In this document: positions 16,796 to 24,503 of the stretch, piece after piece
Layout of the letters: every line of letters starts with the position of its first letter
Numbering within the stretch: the first letter of the stretch is position 1
Position numbers and translations under genes: made by a program
Notes under the pieces: model-generated
Told to the model about the DNA's origin: nothing
Databases searched by the model: none
Seen by the model: the letters and a program-made list of their open reading frames with translations, nothing else
DNA from: Streptomyces tanashiensis
Lineage (GTDB): Bacteria; Actinomycetota; Actinomycetes; Streptomycetales; Streptomycetaceae
NCBI RefSeq assembly: GCF_014648895.1
Contig: NZ_BMRZ01000002.1
Location: 868,001-932,000, forward strand
Reading direction: 5' to 3'
DNA length: 64,000 nt

Positions 16796-17946
16796 CAGGA
16801 GAGGGCCTTGTCCCACTTCTCGGCGAGGGTGGCCTTGGCCTTGTCGAGCTCGGCGGAGGCCGGGAAGGCGGGGGTGCCCTCGACCTGGGGGAGCTTGGCC
16901 AGGAGGGTCTTGTCGGCGCTGCCGTCGGCGGTCATGGCCGGCAGCAGGACGGGGCGGGCGTATCCCTTGAGCCAGAGGTTCTGGCCCTCGGCGCTGTAGA
17001 GGAACTCCATCCAGAGGCGCGCCGCGGCGGGGTGCGGGGCGTCCTTGTTGACGGCCTGGGAGTAGAACTGCGCGTACACGCCGTCCGTGGGAACGGCGAC
17101 CTGCCAGTCGACGCCCTTGCCCTTGAACTGGTCGGCGTAGCCGGCGTTGAGGTAGTCCCAGTCGATGCTGATGGGCGTCTCGCCCTTCTCGACCGTGGCG
17201 GGGGTGGACTCGACGGGGATGAAGTTGCCGTTCTTCTTCAGGGTGCCGAAGAAGTCGATGCCGGGCTGGATGTCCGCGAAGGAGCCCTTGTTGGCGAGGG
17301 CGGCCGCGTACACGCCGCCGAAGGCGGAGCCGGACTTGGTCGGGTTGCCGTTGAGGGCGACCTTGCCCTTGTACTCGGGCTTGAGGAGGTCCGCGAAGGT
17401 CTTCGGGCAGTTCGGGATCCGCTTGGCGTCGCAGCCGATGGAGACGTAGCCGCCGTAGTCGTTGTACCAGCGGCCGGCCTCGTCCTTCTGGGCCGCGGGG
17501 ATCTTGTCCCAGGCCTCGACCTTGTACGGGGCGAACAGGCCCTCCTCGGCGCCGCTGCGGGCGAAGGCGATGCCCAGGTCGAGGACGTCGGGCGCGCGCT
17601 TCTGGCCCTTGCGGGACTTGACGGCGGCGATCTCGTCGGCGCTGGCGGCGTCCGGGTTCTCGCTCTCGACCTTGATCCCGTACTTCGTCTCGAACGTCTT
17701 GATCAGCTCGCCGTAGTTGGCCCAGTCCGGCGGCAGCGCGATGACGTGGAGCGCGCCTTCCTGCTTGGCCGCCTTGACGAGGGCGTCCATGCCTCCGAAG
17801 TCCTTGGCCGATGCCGCGGTGGCCGACTTCGCACCCTCGCCCGTGGCGCCGGCCGCGCCCTCGGGAGCGGCACCACAGGCGGTGACGGTGGTCAGGACGA
17901 CGGCGCCGAGCAGGACTGCGGCGCCGCGGACGGGGGTTCTACGCAC
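16795..17946 (-). CDS. Substrate-binding lipoprotein of the ABC importer
   Basis: This 383-residue lipoprotein is exported and anchored outside the membrane. I chose the GTG at 17946 because it gives a canonical lipoprotein signal (VRRTP, hydrophobic core, lipobox VTAC with Cys24). The frame stays open to 18081, but that stretch is not signal-like. After the signal comes an Ala/Gly-rich linker, then a two-lobed binding protein (YGELIKTFETKYGIKVESEN, DVLDLGIAF, ISIDWDYLNAGY, WMEFLYSAEGQNLWLKGYA) of the Fe3+/2-aminoethylphosphonate/polyamine cluster. It heads the five-gene operon. The ligand cannot be decided from sequence. Confidence 0.9.
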   Translation of the reverse strand: MRRTPVRGAAVLLGAVVLTTVTACGAAPEGAAGATGEGAKSATAASAKDFGGMDALVKAAKQEGALHVIALPPDWANYGELIKTFETKYGIKVESENPDAASADEIAAVKSRKGQKRAPDVLDLGIAFARSGAEEGLFAPYKVEAWDKIPAAQKDEAGRWYNDYGGYVSIGCDAKRIPNCPKTFADLLKPEYKGKVALNGNPTKSGSAFGGVYAAALANKGSFADIQPGIDFFGTLKKNGNFIPVESTPATVEKGETPISIDWDYLNAGYADQFKGKGVDWQVAVPTDGVYAQFYSQAVNKDAPHPAAARLWMEFLYSAEGQNLWLKGYARPVLLPAMTADGSADKTLLAKLPQVEGTPAFPASAELDKAKATLAEKWDKALS

Positions 17947-18068
17947 GGGTTCTCCCAGAAGCGAGTGAAGGAACTTGTCTGAACAAGCCGCCCCTAGTTC
18001 GCCCGCGCCTCCTGTCCGGAAGATGAACGGGACATGGCTGGTTTCGCACGGCTCCCGGAAGAGCCGGT

Positions 18069-18082
18069 TGTGGTGAACCACA
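18069..18082. promoter_or_regulatory. Candidate GntR-family operator
   Basis: TGTGGTGAACCACA has perfect 6-bp arms with a 2-base centre. GntR/FadR-type regulators bind GT/AC-cored palindromes of this size. The site lies in the shared region between the importer operon and the GntR gene, about 120-130 bp from each start. Confidence 0.55.
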
Positions 18083-18209
18083 GGTGAATGCCGCGGCCTT
18101 GAGGTGAATCGACAGGGCCGCCGGGCGTCGGATCATCGGGTTAGGGTGAGTGCCGGGACAGCACCGCCCGTGACCGGGCGTGCACAGCCAAGTGCGAGAT
18201 GGGGGCATT

Positions 18210-18959
18210 GTGACGGCGCTCTACGTGGCGATCGCGGAGGAACTCCGCCGCTCGATCCTCAGCGGCGAGTACCCCGTCGGCGCCCGACTGCCGTCCGAGA
18301 GCGACCTCGCCGACCACTGGTCCGCGTCACGCGGCACAGTCCGCCAGGCGGTCGCCCTGCTCACCTCGGAGGGCATCATCGGCTCGCGCCAGGGCGCCCG
18401 TCGCATCGTGCTCCGCAGGGAACGCCGGCACAGCTTCGCCGAGCTCCACAGCTTCGCCCAGTGGGCGCGGACCATGGGCTACCGATCGGCCAGCCGCTTC
18501 CTCCACCGCGAGCGCCGCCGGGCCACGTCCGAGGAGGCGCGCCGCCTGGCCCTCCCGGAGGGCGCCAGGGTCCTCGACGTGCTGCGCCTGCGCTGCCTGG
18601 ACGACGAACCGGTGATGGTGGAACGCACGGCGTACGCGGAGTGGGTGGCGCCGACCGTCGAGTCCCTGCCCGTCGACTGTGCGTCGATCATGGACAGCAT
18701 GGCCGAGGACGCGGGGATCGTCGCCCACTACGGCGAGCACCTCATCGACGCCGTCCCCGCCGGGAGCGACGACGCCCGCCTGCTCCGCGTCCGCCGGGGC
18801 AGCCCGCTCCTCCGTCAGCGTCACCTGACGAGCAACCAGGACGGCCGCCCCATCGAATGGACCGAGGACCGGTACCGCGCGGGAAGCGTCACCTTCAACG
18901 TGAGCAACTCGGTGGGCACGGCGCCTCTCGTGCGGGACCCCGGCTCCCTCCTGATGTGA
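18210..18959 (+). CDS. GntR/HutC-family regulator with UTRA domain
   Basis: This 249-residue repressor has an N-terminal winged helix (EELRRSILSGEYPVGARLPS, then GTVRQAVALLTSEGII) and a C-terminal UTRA ligand-binding domain from about residue 85 (RRHSFAELHSFAQWARTMGY, VMVERTAYAEWVAP). I chose the GTG at 18210, which has GGGGG ahead; GTGs at 18180 and 18192 are alternatives. It diverges from the ABC importer operon and is its likely local regulator, sensing the imported compound or a product. Confidence 0.9.
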   Translation: MTALYVAIAEELRRSILSGEYPVGARLPSESDLADHWSASRGTVRQAVALLTSEGIIGSRQGARRIVLRRERRHSFAELHSFAQWARTMGYRSASRFLHRERRRATSEEARRLALPEGARVLDVLRLRCLDDEPVMVERTAYAEWVAPTVESLPVDCASIMDSMAEDAGIVAHYGEHLIDAVPAGSDDARLLRVRRGSPLLRQRHLTSNQDGRPIEWTEDRYRAGSVTFNVSNSVGTAPLVRDPGSLLM

Positions 18960-19040
18960 CGCTCCGCCCGCCGCGGCTTCCATGAGCCCGGAGGTCAACT
19001 CTCCTTCGGGGAGGTTGGTTTGACCACGCATCGACCCCCA

Positions 19041-19064
19041 CGCACCTCACAGACGTGAGGTGCG
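19041..19064 (+). terminator. Terminator-like hairpin after the GntR gene
   Basis: CGCACCTCAC and GTGAGGTGCG pair perfectly over 10 bp around a 4-base loop, 82 bp after the GntR stop. An AT-rich stretch follows. Confidence 0.7.
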
Positions 19065-19131
19065 TCACTTATTAAGGGTTGTTTAAGAATCAACGTCTAG
19101 AATGCGCCGTTTTCCTGCACATCGACCACAG

Positions 19132-19160
19132 TTGACGCTTGCATTGAATGCCAGTCAAAT
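19132..19160 (+). promoter_or_regulatory. Candidate promoter of the peptidoglycan-binding-domain gene
   Basis: TTGACG (19132-19137) and TCAAAT (19155-19160) are separated by 17 bp, close to a housekeeping sigma-HrdB promoter. The start codon lies about 70 bp downstream. The 18960-19233 gap is unusually AT-rich for this window. Confidence 0.5.
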
Positions 19161-19233
19161 TCTCCTCGGCTTCCGCCTCACTCTCCGCGGCTTCGCCGCA
19201 TCCTCCACGGCTTCACCACATCTGGAGCATCTG

Positions 19234-20184
19234 ATGCGCAACAGGACTGCCCTGACCACAGCAGTCACGTCCGGCGCCGCCGAACCGCCGTCACGCCCCA
19301 CGCGGGACGACCTCATCTTCGGGAAGGTCGCCGGACCCGGCAGCGGCGGGCCGGGGGCGCGCACGCAGGACGTGGAGATGTTCGACGCCGCACCGAGCCC
19401 GTCGCCGGCCCCCGGAGGGGCCGCGCCCCGCCGGCGCCACGGAGCCGGAAAGCCCAAGCTCATACGGAAGGCATCGCGGTCGCGGCGGGCCGAGAAGGCG
19501 CCCGAGCGGGAGATCCGGGCCGGCGGCATGTCCCTCCCGCTGCTGATCACGGGTGCCCTCGCCGCCGGCATCGGACTCACCGTCGGCCTGACCTCCGAGC
19601 CGGAGCCCGGGGCCGCGAACAGCCTGTCCCTCACCATGCCCGACCTCCCGGCCCCCGACCTCACCCCGGACGACGAGCCGTCGGCCACCCGCCGGAGTGC
19701 CGCCGCCCCCACGACGACCGCGCGGACCACGACCCCACCGACCGCCGCCCCCACGAGCTCCGCCCCGTCCTCCGCTCCGCCCTCCGGCCCCGGCACGCCG
19801 ACCCGGACCCCCACGCCCCCGCCCACGTCCACCCCCACTCCCCCGGCCACACGCACGCCGGATCCGGTGCCGACCCAGAGCTCCCGGCGGCCCGGACCCT
19901 CGGACTCCGGGCTGCTCTCGCTCGGCAGTTCCGGACCCGAGGTACTGGACCTCCAGCTCCGTCTCCAACAGCTGTACCTGTACCTCGGCTCGGCCGACGG
20001 GACCTTCGGCAGTTCCCTGGAGGTGGCCCTGAGCCGCTTCCAGAGGGCCCGCGACATCCCGGAGGAGCCGGGTGTCTATGGCCCGTTGACCCGCGCCGCC
20101 CTGTACGCCGAGACCCACCGCCCCGATCGTCGCGACCGTCACGACCGGAACTCCTGGACGGGGGACGGCGACTGGCGCGACTGA
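19234..20184 (+). CDS. Membrane-anchored peptidoglycan-binding-domain protein
   Basis: I chose the ATG at 19234, with GGAG 8 bp upstream; an ATG at 19102 has no RBS. The 316-residue protein has a basic cytoplasmic N-terminus of about 95 residues, one membrane segment (LPLLITGALAAGIGLTVGL), and a Pro/Thr/Ser-rich spacer that should span the wall. It ends in a peptidoglycan-binding type 1 domain (LSLGSSGPEVLDLQLRLQQ, then DGTFGSSLEVALSRFQ and VYGPLTRAALY). It is type II in topology, with the domain outside. No catalytic domain is present, so it may tether or sense the cell wall. Confidence 0.87.
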   Translation: MRNRTALTTAVTSGAAEPPSRPTRDDLIFGKVAGPGSGGPGARTQDVEMFDAAPSPSPAPGGAAPRRRHGAGKPKLIRKASRSRRAEKAPEREIRAGGMSLPLLITGALAAGIGLTVGLTSEPEPGAANSLSLTMPDLPAPDLTPDDEPSATRRSAAAPTTTARTTTPPTAAPTSSAPSSAPPSGPGTPTRTPTPPPTSTPTPPATRTPDPVPTQSSRRPGPSDSGLLSLGSSGPEVLDLQLRLQQLYLYLGSADGTFGSSLEVALSRFQRARDIPEEPGVYGPLTRAALYAETHRPDRRDRHDRNSWTGDGDWRD

Positions 20185-20224
20185 CCCCGGCGCCGGCCGT
20201 TCCGGGTCCGCGCGGCAGCGGTGC

Positions 20225-20239
20225 ATGACGTAGTGTCAT
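20225..20239. promoter_or_regulatory. Small palindrome upstream of the VOC gene
   Basis: ATGAC-gtagt-GTCAT, a 5-bp inverted repeat with a 5-base centre, lies 28 bp before the start codon. It may be an operator overlapping the promoter; no regulator gene is adjacent. Confidence 0.35.
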
Positions 20240-20266
20240 CATGACTCCCCCCGTACACTGTTGGGC

Positions 20267-20650
20267 ATGGCATGCCGCATCACGGAACTGATCCTCGACT
20301 GCGCCGACCCGGAGCGGCTCGCCGCCTTCTGGAGCGAGGTCCTCGGGTACGTCGAGATCGGCCGGGAGGACGACGGCGGCATCCAGATCGGCCCGCCCGG
20401 CGCCGAGTTCGGCGGGCCGCAGCCGACGCTCCTCCTCAGCCCCTCCAGCGACCCGCGGGCCGGGAAACTCCCCCTGCACATCGACGTCAACCCCACCGAC
20501 CGCGACCAGGACGCCGAGCTGGAGCGGCTGCTCGCCCTCGGCGCGAAGCCCGCGGACATCGGACAGGGCGCCGGCGTGAGCTGGCACGTCCTGGCCGACC
20601 CGGAAGGCAACGAGTTCTGCCTCCTGCGGACCCGGATCCAGCCCCTCTGA
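20267..20650 (+). CDS. VOC/glyoxalase-fold protein
   Basis: A 127-residue single-copy VOC module of the type found in many actinomycetes. It reads ITELILDCADPERLAAFWSE at the N-terminus and DPEGNEFCLLR at the C-terminus, with the two betaalphabetabetabeta units expected. ATG 20267 is preferred over a TTG 6 bp upstream. Metal ligands are only partly conserved, so it may bind a ligand rather than catalyse. The partner is unknown. Confidence 0.88.
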   Translation: MACRITELILDCADPERLAAFWSEVLGYVEIGREDDGGIQIGPPGAEFGGPQPTLLLSPSSDPRAGKLPLHIDVNPTDRDQDAELERLLALGAKPADIGQGAGVSWHVLADPEGNEFCLLRTRIQPL

Positions 20651-20714
20651 CCTTCCCCCTCGCCGCCGCCCCGGCCCCGGGGAGCGGGACGGTCCCGCGA
20701 CGACCGCACGTAAG

Positions 20715-20730
20715 TGCCACCCGGGTGGCA
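20715..20730. promoter_or_regulatory. Perfect 16-bp palindrome upstream of the NUDIX-like gene
   Basis: TGCCACCCGGGTGGCA has 8-bp arms and no spacer. It lies 48 bp before the next start codon and 65 bp after the VOC stop. Without a loop it is better read as a protein-binding site than as a terminator. Confidence 0.4.
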
Positions 20731-20777
20731 GACACGCGGCCTGGGCCGAAGCGCAGCGCGGAAAGTATGATCAAGCG

Positions 20778-21314
20778 ATGTCTGACATGACTGAGACCAC
20801 GCCCGGCTGGCTGACCACGGACGAACTGGACACGGCCAGGTCCCGGATGCCGATCCTGTACGTCGAGGCCGTCCCCGTGCGCGTGGACGACAGCGGCGAA
20901 GTCACCAGCATCGGACTGCTCCTGCGGATCGGCTCCGAGGGAAACATCAGCCGCACCCTGGTGTCCGGCCGCGTCATGCACCACGAGCGGGTCCGGGACG
21001 CGCTGCTGCGCCACCTGGAGAAGGACCTCGGGCCCGTGGCCCTGCCTCGCGTCCCGGCCTCCTTGCAACCCTTCACCGTCGCCGAGTACTTCCCCACGGC
21101 CGGCATCACGCCCTTCCACGACCCGCGCCAGCACGCCGTGTCCCTCGCCTACATCGTCCCGGTCACCGGCGACTGCCGCCCCCGGCAGGACGCACTCGAC
21201 CTGGTCTGGTTCAGCCCGCAGGACGCCGCCTCCCCCGCCGTGCAGAACGAGATGCCCGGCGGTCAGGGTCATCTCCTCAAGCAGGCCCTCGCCCACGTCG
21301 GACACGCCTTCTGA
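20778..21314 (+). CDS. NUDIX-like protein of the DUF4916 type
   Basis: A 178-residue protein of a family highly conserved in actinomycetes. It has the family blocks GWLTTDELDTARSRMPILYV and RALV-like ISRTLVSGRVMHHERVRDAL, then PFTVAEYFPT and FHDPRQHAVSLAYIVPVTGD. The NUDIX box is degenerate: the REUXEE core is not intact, so pyrophosphohydrolase activity is doubtful. It lies upstream of the HEAT/MerR operon, with 90 bp between, and has its own start (ATG 20778). Confidence 0.82.
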   Translation: MSDMTETTPGWLTTDELDTARSRMPILYVEAVPVRVDDSGEVTSIGLLLRIGSEGNISRTLVSGRVMHHERVRDALLRHLEKDLGPVALPRVPASLQPFTVAEYFPTAGITPFHDPRQHAVSLAYIVPVTGDCRPRQDALDLVWFSPQDAASPAVQNEMPGGQGHLLKQALAHVGHAF

Positions 21315-21352
21315 ACTCCCGTTCCCCCGCAGGGCCGCCCGCGTGGCCCCGT

Positions 21353-21383
21353 TTGACCTTGACACGGTGACAAGGTCTTCACT
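21353..21383 (+). promoter_or_regulatory. MerR-type promoter and operator of the HEAT/MerR operon
   Basis: A -35-like TTGACC (21353-21358) and a weak -10 TTCACT (21378-21383) are separated by 19 bp. The spacer holds a near-perfect 21-bp palindrome, ACCTTGACACggtgacaaggt (21356-21376), with one mismatch pair. An overlong spacer filled by a palindrome is the diagnostic layout for MerR-family activation by DNA distortion. The adjacent MerR protein is the obvious binder. Confidence 0.75.
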
Positions 21384-21404
21384 GTGGCCCAGGAGGTGGT
21401 CCCG

Positions 21405-22073
21405 ATGACCATGGCGAACGAGGACACACAGGTGACGCGAGCTCTGCGGGGGCTCGAGAGCGACAACTCGTCGGTGCGGCTGCGGGCCGCACTGGCGGTG
21501 GGCACGGCACCGGACCCGCGGTGCGTCGACGACCTCGTCGGACGATGCGCGGTCGAGCCCGACTTCCAGGTCCGCGAGATGCTCACCTGGGCCCTCACCC
21601 GTCACCCGTCGGCACTGACGCTCCCCCCGCTCCTCGGCGAACTCCGCTCGGAGCGGGCCCAGGCACGGAGCCAGGCCCTGCACACCCTGTCGAAGATCGG
21701 GGACCGGCGGGCCTGGACGGCGATCACCCGGGAGCTCATGACCGACGCCGACGACGAGGTGGCGCGCAGCGCCTGGCGGGCGGCGGTCGTACTCGTCCCC
21801 GAGGGCGAGGAGCCCGGTCTGGCGGACGTCCTCGCCACCCAGCTCGGGCGGGGTGGGCGCGAGACGCGGCTGAGCCTCAGCCGGGCGCTGATCGCCCTCG
21901 GCGAGGCGATGGCGCCGGCCCTGCGCACGGCGATGGCGGACCCCCGTCCGTCCGTACGTCAGCACGCGATCGCCACGGAGAAGCTGTCGCGCGACCCGGA
22001 CGCCGGATTCGACTTCGCCGTCGAGGAGGCGAAGCGGATCGTGGCCCTCGGCACGACCGGCCAGGAGGAGTGA
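21405..22073 (+). CDS. HEAT-repeat protein
   Basis: This 222-residue protein starts at the ATG at 21405, 8 bp after AGGAGG. It consists of about five helical HEAT-type repeats (VRLRAALAVGTAPD, VREMLTWALTRHP, ARSQALHTLSKIGDRRAWTA and so on). It has no catalytic motif and should act as a protein-interaction scaffold. It is the first gene of an operon with a MerR-HEAT fusion 6 bp downstream, under a MerR-type promoter. Both proteins share the repeat type, so they may have arisen from one another or interact directly. Confidence 0.85.
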   Translation: MTMANEDTQVTRALRGLESDNSSVRLRAALAVGTAPDPRCVDDLVGRCAVEPDFQVREMLTWALTRHPSALTLPPLLGELRSERAQARSQALHTLSKIGDRRAWTAITRELMTDADDEVARSAWRAAVVLVPEGEEPGLADVLATQLGRGGRETRLSLSRALIALGEAMAPALRTAMADPRPSVRQHAIATEKLSRDPDAGFDFAVEEAKRIVALGTTGQEE

Positions 22074-22079
22074 CCTTCC

Positions 22080-23084
22080 GTGTTGATCGGTGACGTGGCG
22101 CGGCACTCCGGGGTCAGCGCCCGCATGCTCAGGCACTACGAGGCGCTCGGCCTGGTGCGGCCCACGGGCCGTACCGGCGCCGGCTACCGGGAGTACTCCG
22201 ACGAGGACATCCGGCGCATCTTCCACATCGAGAGCCTGCGGTCCCTGGGCCTCTCGCTGCGCGAGGTCGGACGGGCGCTCGACGATCCCGGCTTCACGCC
22301 CTCGGAGCTCGTCGACGATCTCATCCGCCAGACGCGCGAGCGCATCGCGGCCGAGACGGAGCTGCTCACACGGCTGCGCCGGATCGGCCACGCGGAACCC
22401 GCCGGCTGGCGGGACGTCCTCCAGATCGTCGCCCTCCTCCAGGCCCTGGGGTCGGCGAGCCCCGAGACCCGCCAGCGCGCGGCGCTGTCCTCGGCCGAGG
22501 AGGCACCGGTGCCGGTGGAAGCGCTCGTCGAGGCGGTCCTGAGAGAGACGGACCCGAGTGTCGCCGGAGCCCTCCGCTGGGCGCTGGCGCGATCGGGCGA
22601 CGACGGGCTGCCACTCCTCGCGCGTGGCCTCGGTTCACCGGCGGCCGAGGTGCGCGGACGTGCCGTCCGGTCCGTCGTCGAGATCCCGGGCGACGCGGCG
22701 ACCGCCGTCCTGCGGGAGGCGCTCGCGGCCCCCGACCTCGGGGTCCGCAGGGTCGCCGCCCTGGAGCTCGGGGCACGCGGCGTGACGGGCGCGGTCCCGA
22801 CACTCATCGACATGATCGTCGAGGAGGCGAACGACGTCGACGCGGCCGACGCGCTGGGGGCACTGGCGAGCCGTCCCGCGCTCGCGGACCGGATCACCGG
22901 CCTGCTCGTGGGCCGCCTCGCCGACGGCACCACGACGCCGTCCGCTCGCCGACGCCTCACGCAGGCTCTCGCGGACATCCCGGGAGGCACGGCGTCACGC
23001 GCGCTGACGGAGCTGTCCCACGACGAGGACCGCGCCGTCGCCCTGACCGCCTCGTACATCCTCGGGATGCGCGAAGCGCGCTGA
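22080..23084 (+). CDS. MerR-family regulator fused to HEAT repeats
   Basis: This 334-residue protein starts at a GTG after AGGAGGAG. Residues 1-70 are a MerR winged helix (LIGDVARHSGVSARMLRHYE, YREYSDEDIRRIFHIESLRS). A dimerisation helix follows to about 115. The remaining 200 residues are HEAT repeats (VAGALRWALARSGDDGLPLL, AEVRGRAVRSVVEIPGDAAT and others) instead of the usual small-ligand domain. It probably autoregulates the operon through the palindromic promoter at 21353-21383. The signal is unknown, but the effector may be a protein, possibly its HEAT neighbour. Confidence 0.9.
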   Translation: MLIGDVARHSGVSARMLRHYEALGLVRPTGRTGAGYREYSDEDIRRIFHIESLRSLGLSLREVGRALDDPGFTPSELVDDLIRQTRERIAAETELLTRLRRIGHAEPAGWRDVLQIVALLQALGSASPETRQRAALSSAEEAPVPVEALVEAVLRETDPSVAGALRWALARSGDDGLPLLARGLGSPAAEVRGRAVRSVVEIPGDAATAVLREALAAPDLGVRRVAALELGARGVTGAVPTLIDMIVEEANDVDAADALGALASRPALADRITGLLVGRLADGTTTPSARRRLTQALADIPGGTASRALTELSHDEDRAVALTASYILGMREAR

Positions 23085-23093
23085 TGAAGGCGG

Positions 23094-23113
23094 CCGGCGG
23101 GGAGCCCCGCCGG
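23094..23113. terminator. Bidirectional terminator-like hairpin
   Basis: CCGGCGGGG and CCCCGCCGG pair perfectly over 9 bp around a 2-base centre. It is placed between the converging MerR-HEAT and folA genes. Confidence 0.6.
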
Positions 23114-23118
23114 GGCGG

Positions 23119-23649
23119 TTACGGGCGGGTGTAGCGGCGGATGCGGTAGCGCAGGCCGGTCGTGGAGTCCCGCCAGCCGCTGTCCTCCGCGATCTCCCAG
23201 TCGGCGCCGATGGCCGGGGCGTACGTGTCGCCGGCCAGCGCGGTGTCGACCTCCGTCACCGAGAGCGTCGTGGCGTGGGGCAGCGTGGCGCGGTAGATCT
23301 CGCCCCCGCCCATCACCCAGGCGACGGCCGCGCCGCCCGGCCCCGGCGACCCGGCCGCCAGGTCCAGCGCCGCGTCGATGGAGCCCGCGCGCTCCGCGCC
23401 CTCGGCCGTCCACCGCGCGTCCCGTGTCACCACGATGTTGCGGCGGCCGGCCAGGGGGCGGAACCGCTCGGGCAGCGAGTCCCAGGTCTTGCGCCCCATG
23501 ATCACGGGGTGGCCGAGGGTGGTCGCCTTGAAGTGCGCCATGTCCTCGGGCAGGCGCCACGGGATCGCGTTGTCGGCACCGATGACACCGTCGAGGGTCT
23601 GCGCCCAGATGAGCCCGACGTTGGTGCGGCTGTCCGTGGGGCTGCTCAT
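23119..23649 (-). CDS. folA: Dihydrofolate reductase
   Basis: A 176-residue enzyme that reduces dihydrofolate to tetrahydrofolate with NADPH. The N-terminal [20 protein letters not shown], then [14 protein letters not shown] with the conserved acidic and Phe residues, [12 protein letters not shown] and [12 protein letters not shown] are all classical DHFR motifs. The ATG at 23649 overlaps the thyA stop by 4 bp (ATGA). Pairing with thyA makes sense because thymidylate synthase generates the dihydrofolate. Confidence 0.96.
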   Translation of the reverse strand: MSSPTDSRTNVGLIWAQTLDGVIGADNAIPWRLPEDMAHFKATTLGHPVIMGRKTWDSLPERFRPLAGRRNIVVTRDARWTAEGAERAGSIDAALDLAAGSPGPGGAAVAWVMGGGEIYRATLPHATTLSVTEVDTALAGDTYAPAIGADWEIAEDSGWRDSTTGLRYRIRRYTRP

Positions 23650-24443
23650 ACGGCGACCGGAGCCTTGATCGCCGGGTGGTGCTGGTAGCCCACGATCTCC
23701 ACGTCGGAGTAGGCGTAGTCGAACAGCGAGTCGGCCCGGTGCAGCTTCAGCTCGGGGAACTCGAACGGGGCGCGCGTGAGCTGCTCGGTCACCTGCTCCG
23801 TGTGGTTGTCGTAGATGTGGCAGTCGCCGCCGGTCCAGATGAAGTCTCCCGGCTCCAGGCCGGTCTGCTGCGCCACCATGTGGGTGAGCAGGGCGTAGCT
23901 GGCGATGTTGAACGGGACGCCGAGGAACAGGTCCGCGCTGCGCTGGTAGAGCTGGCAGGAGAGCCTGCCGTCGGCGACGTAGAACTGGAAGAAGGCGTGG
24001 CACGGGGCGAGCGCCATCCGGTCCAGTTCGGCGACGTTCCAGGCGGAGACGATCATCCGGCGGGAGTCCGGGTCGCGGCGCAGGGTGTCGAGGAGCTGGC
24101 TGATCTGGTCGATGTGCCGGCCGTCGGGCGTGGGCCAGGAGCGCCACTGCACGCCGTAGACGGGGCCGAGCTCGCCCTTGTCGTCGGCCCACTCGTCCCA
24201 GATGCTGACGCCGTTCTCCTGCAGCCAGCCGACGTTCGAGTCGCCGCGGAGGAACCACAGCAGCTCGTACACGATGGACTTGAGGTGCACCTTCTTGGTG
24301 GTGACCAGCGGGAAGCCCTGCGCGAGGTCGTAGCGGAGCTGGTGCCCGAAGACACTCCGGGTGCCTGTGCCCGTCCGGTCGGCCTTGGCCGTTCCCGAGG
24401 TGAGCACCATCTTCAACAAGTCTTCGTACTGGGTATCCGCCAC
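23646..24443 (-). CDS. thyA: Thymidylate synthase
   Basis: A 265-residue enzyme that methylates dUMP to dTMP using methylenetetrahydrofolate. The start at GTG 24443 gives the family-typical ADTQYEDLL beginning; upstream codons in frame are not protein-like. It has [24 protein letters not shown] and the catalytic Cys148 in [12 protein letters not shown]. The conserved RRMIVSAWN and ending [10 protein letters not shown] are intact. It is coupled to folA. It lies 60 bp after the nitrilase gene on the same strand, so all three may be transcribed together. Confidence 0.96.
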   Translation of the reverse strand: MADTQYEDLLKMVLTSGTAKADRTGTGTRSVFGHQLRYDLAQGFPLVTTKKVHLKSIVYELLWFLRGDSNVGWLQENGVSIWDEWADDKGELGPVYGVQWRSWPTPDGRHIDQISQLLDTLRRDPDSRRMIVSAWNVAELDRMALAPCHAFFQFYVADGRLSCQLYQRSADLFLGVPFNIASYALLTHMVAQQTGLEPGDFIWTGGDCHIYDNHTEQVTEQLTRAPFEFPELKLHRADSLFDYAYSDVEIVGYQHHPAIKAPVAV

Positions 24444-24503
24444 GGTCGCCGAGTCTACCGCCGGCCACGCGGGGTCCGGGCCGGCGGTCCTTCCGGACAC
24501 GCC

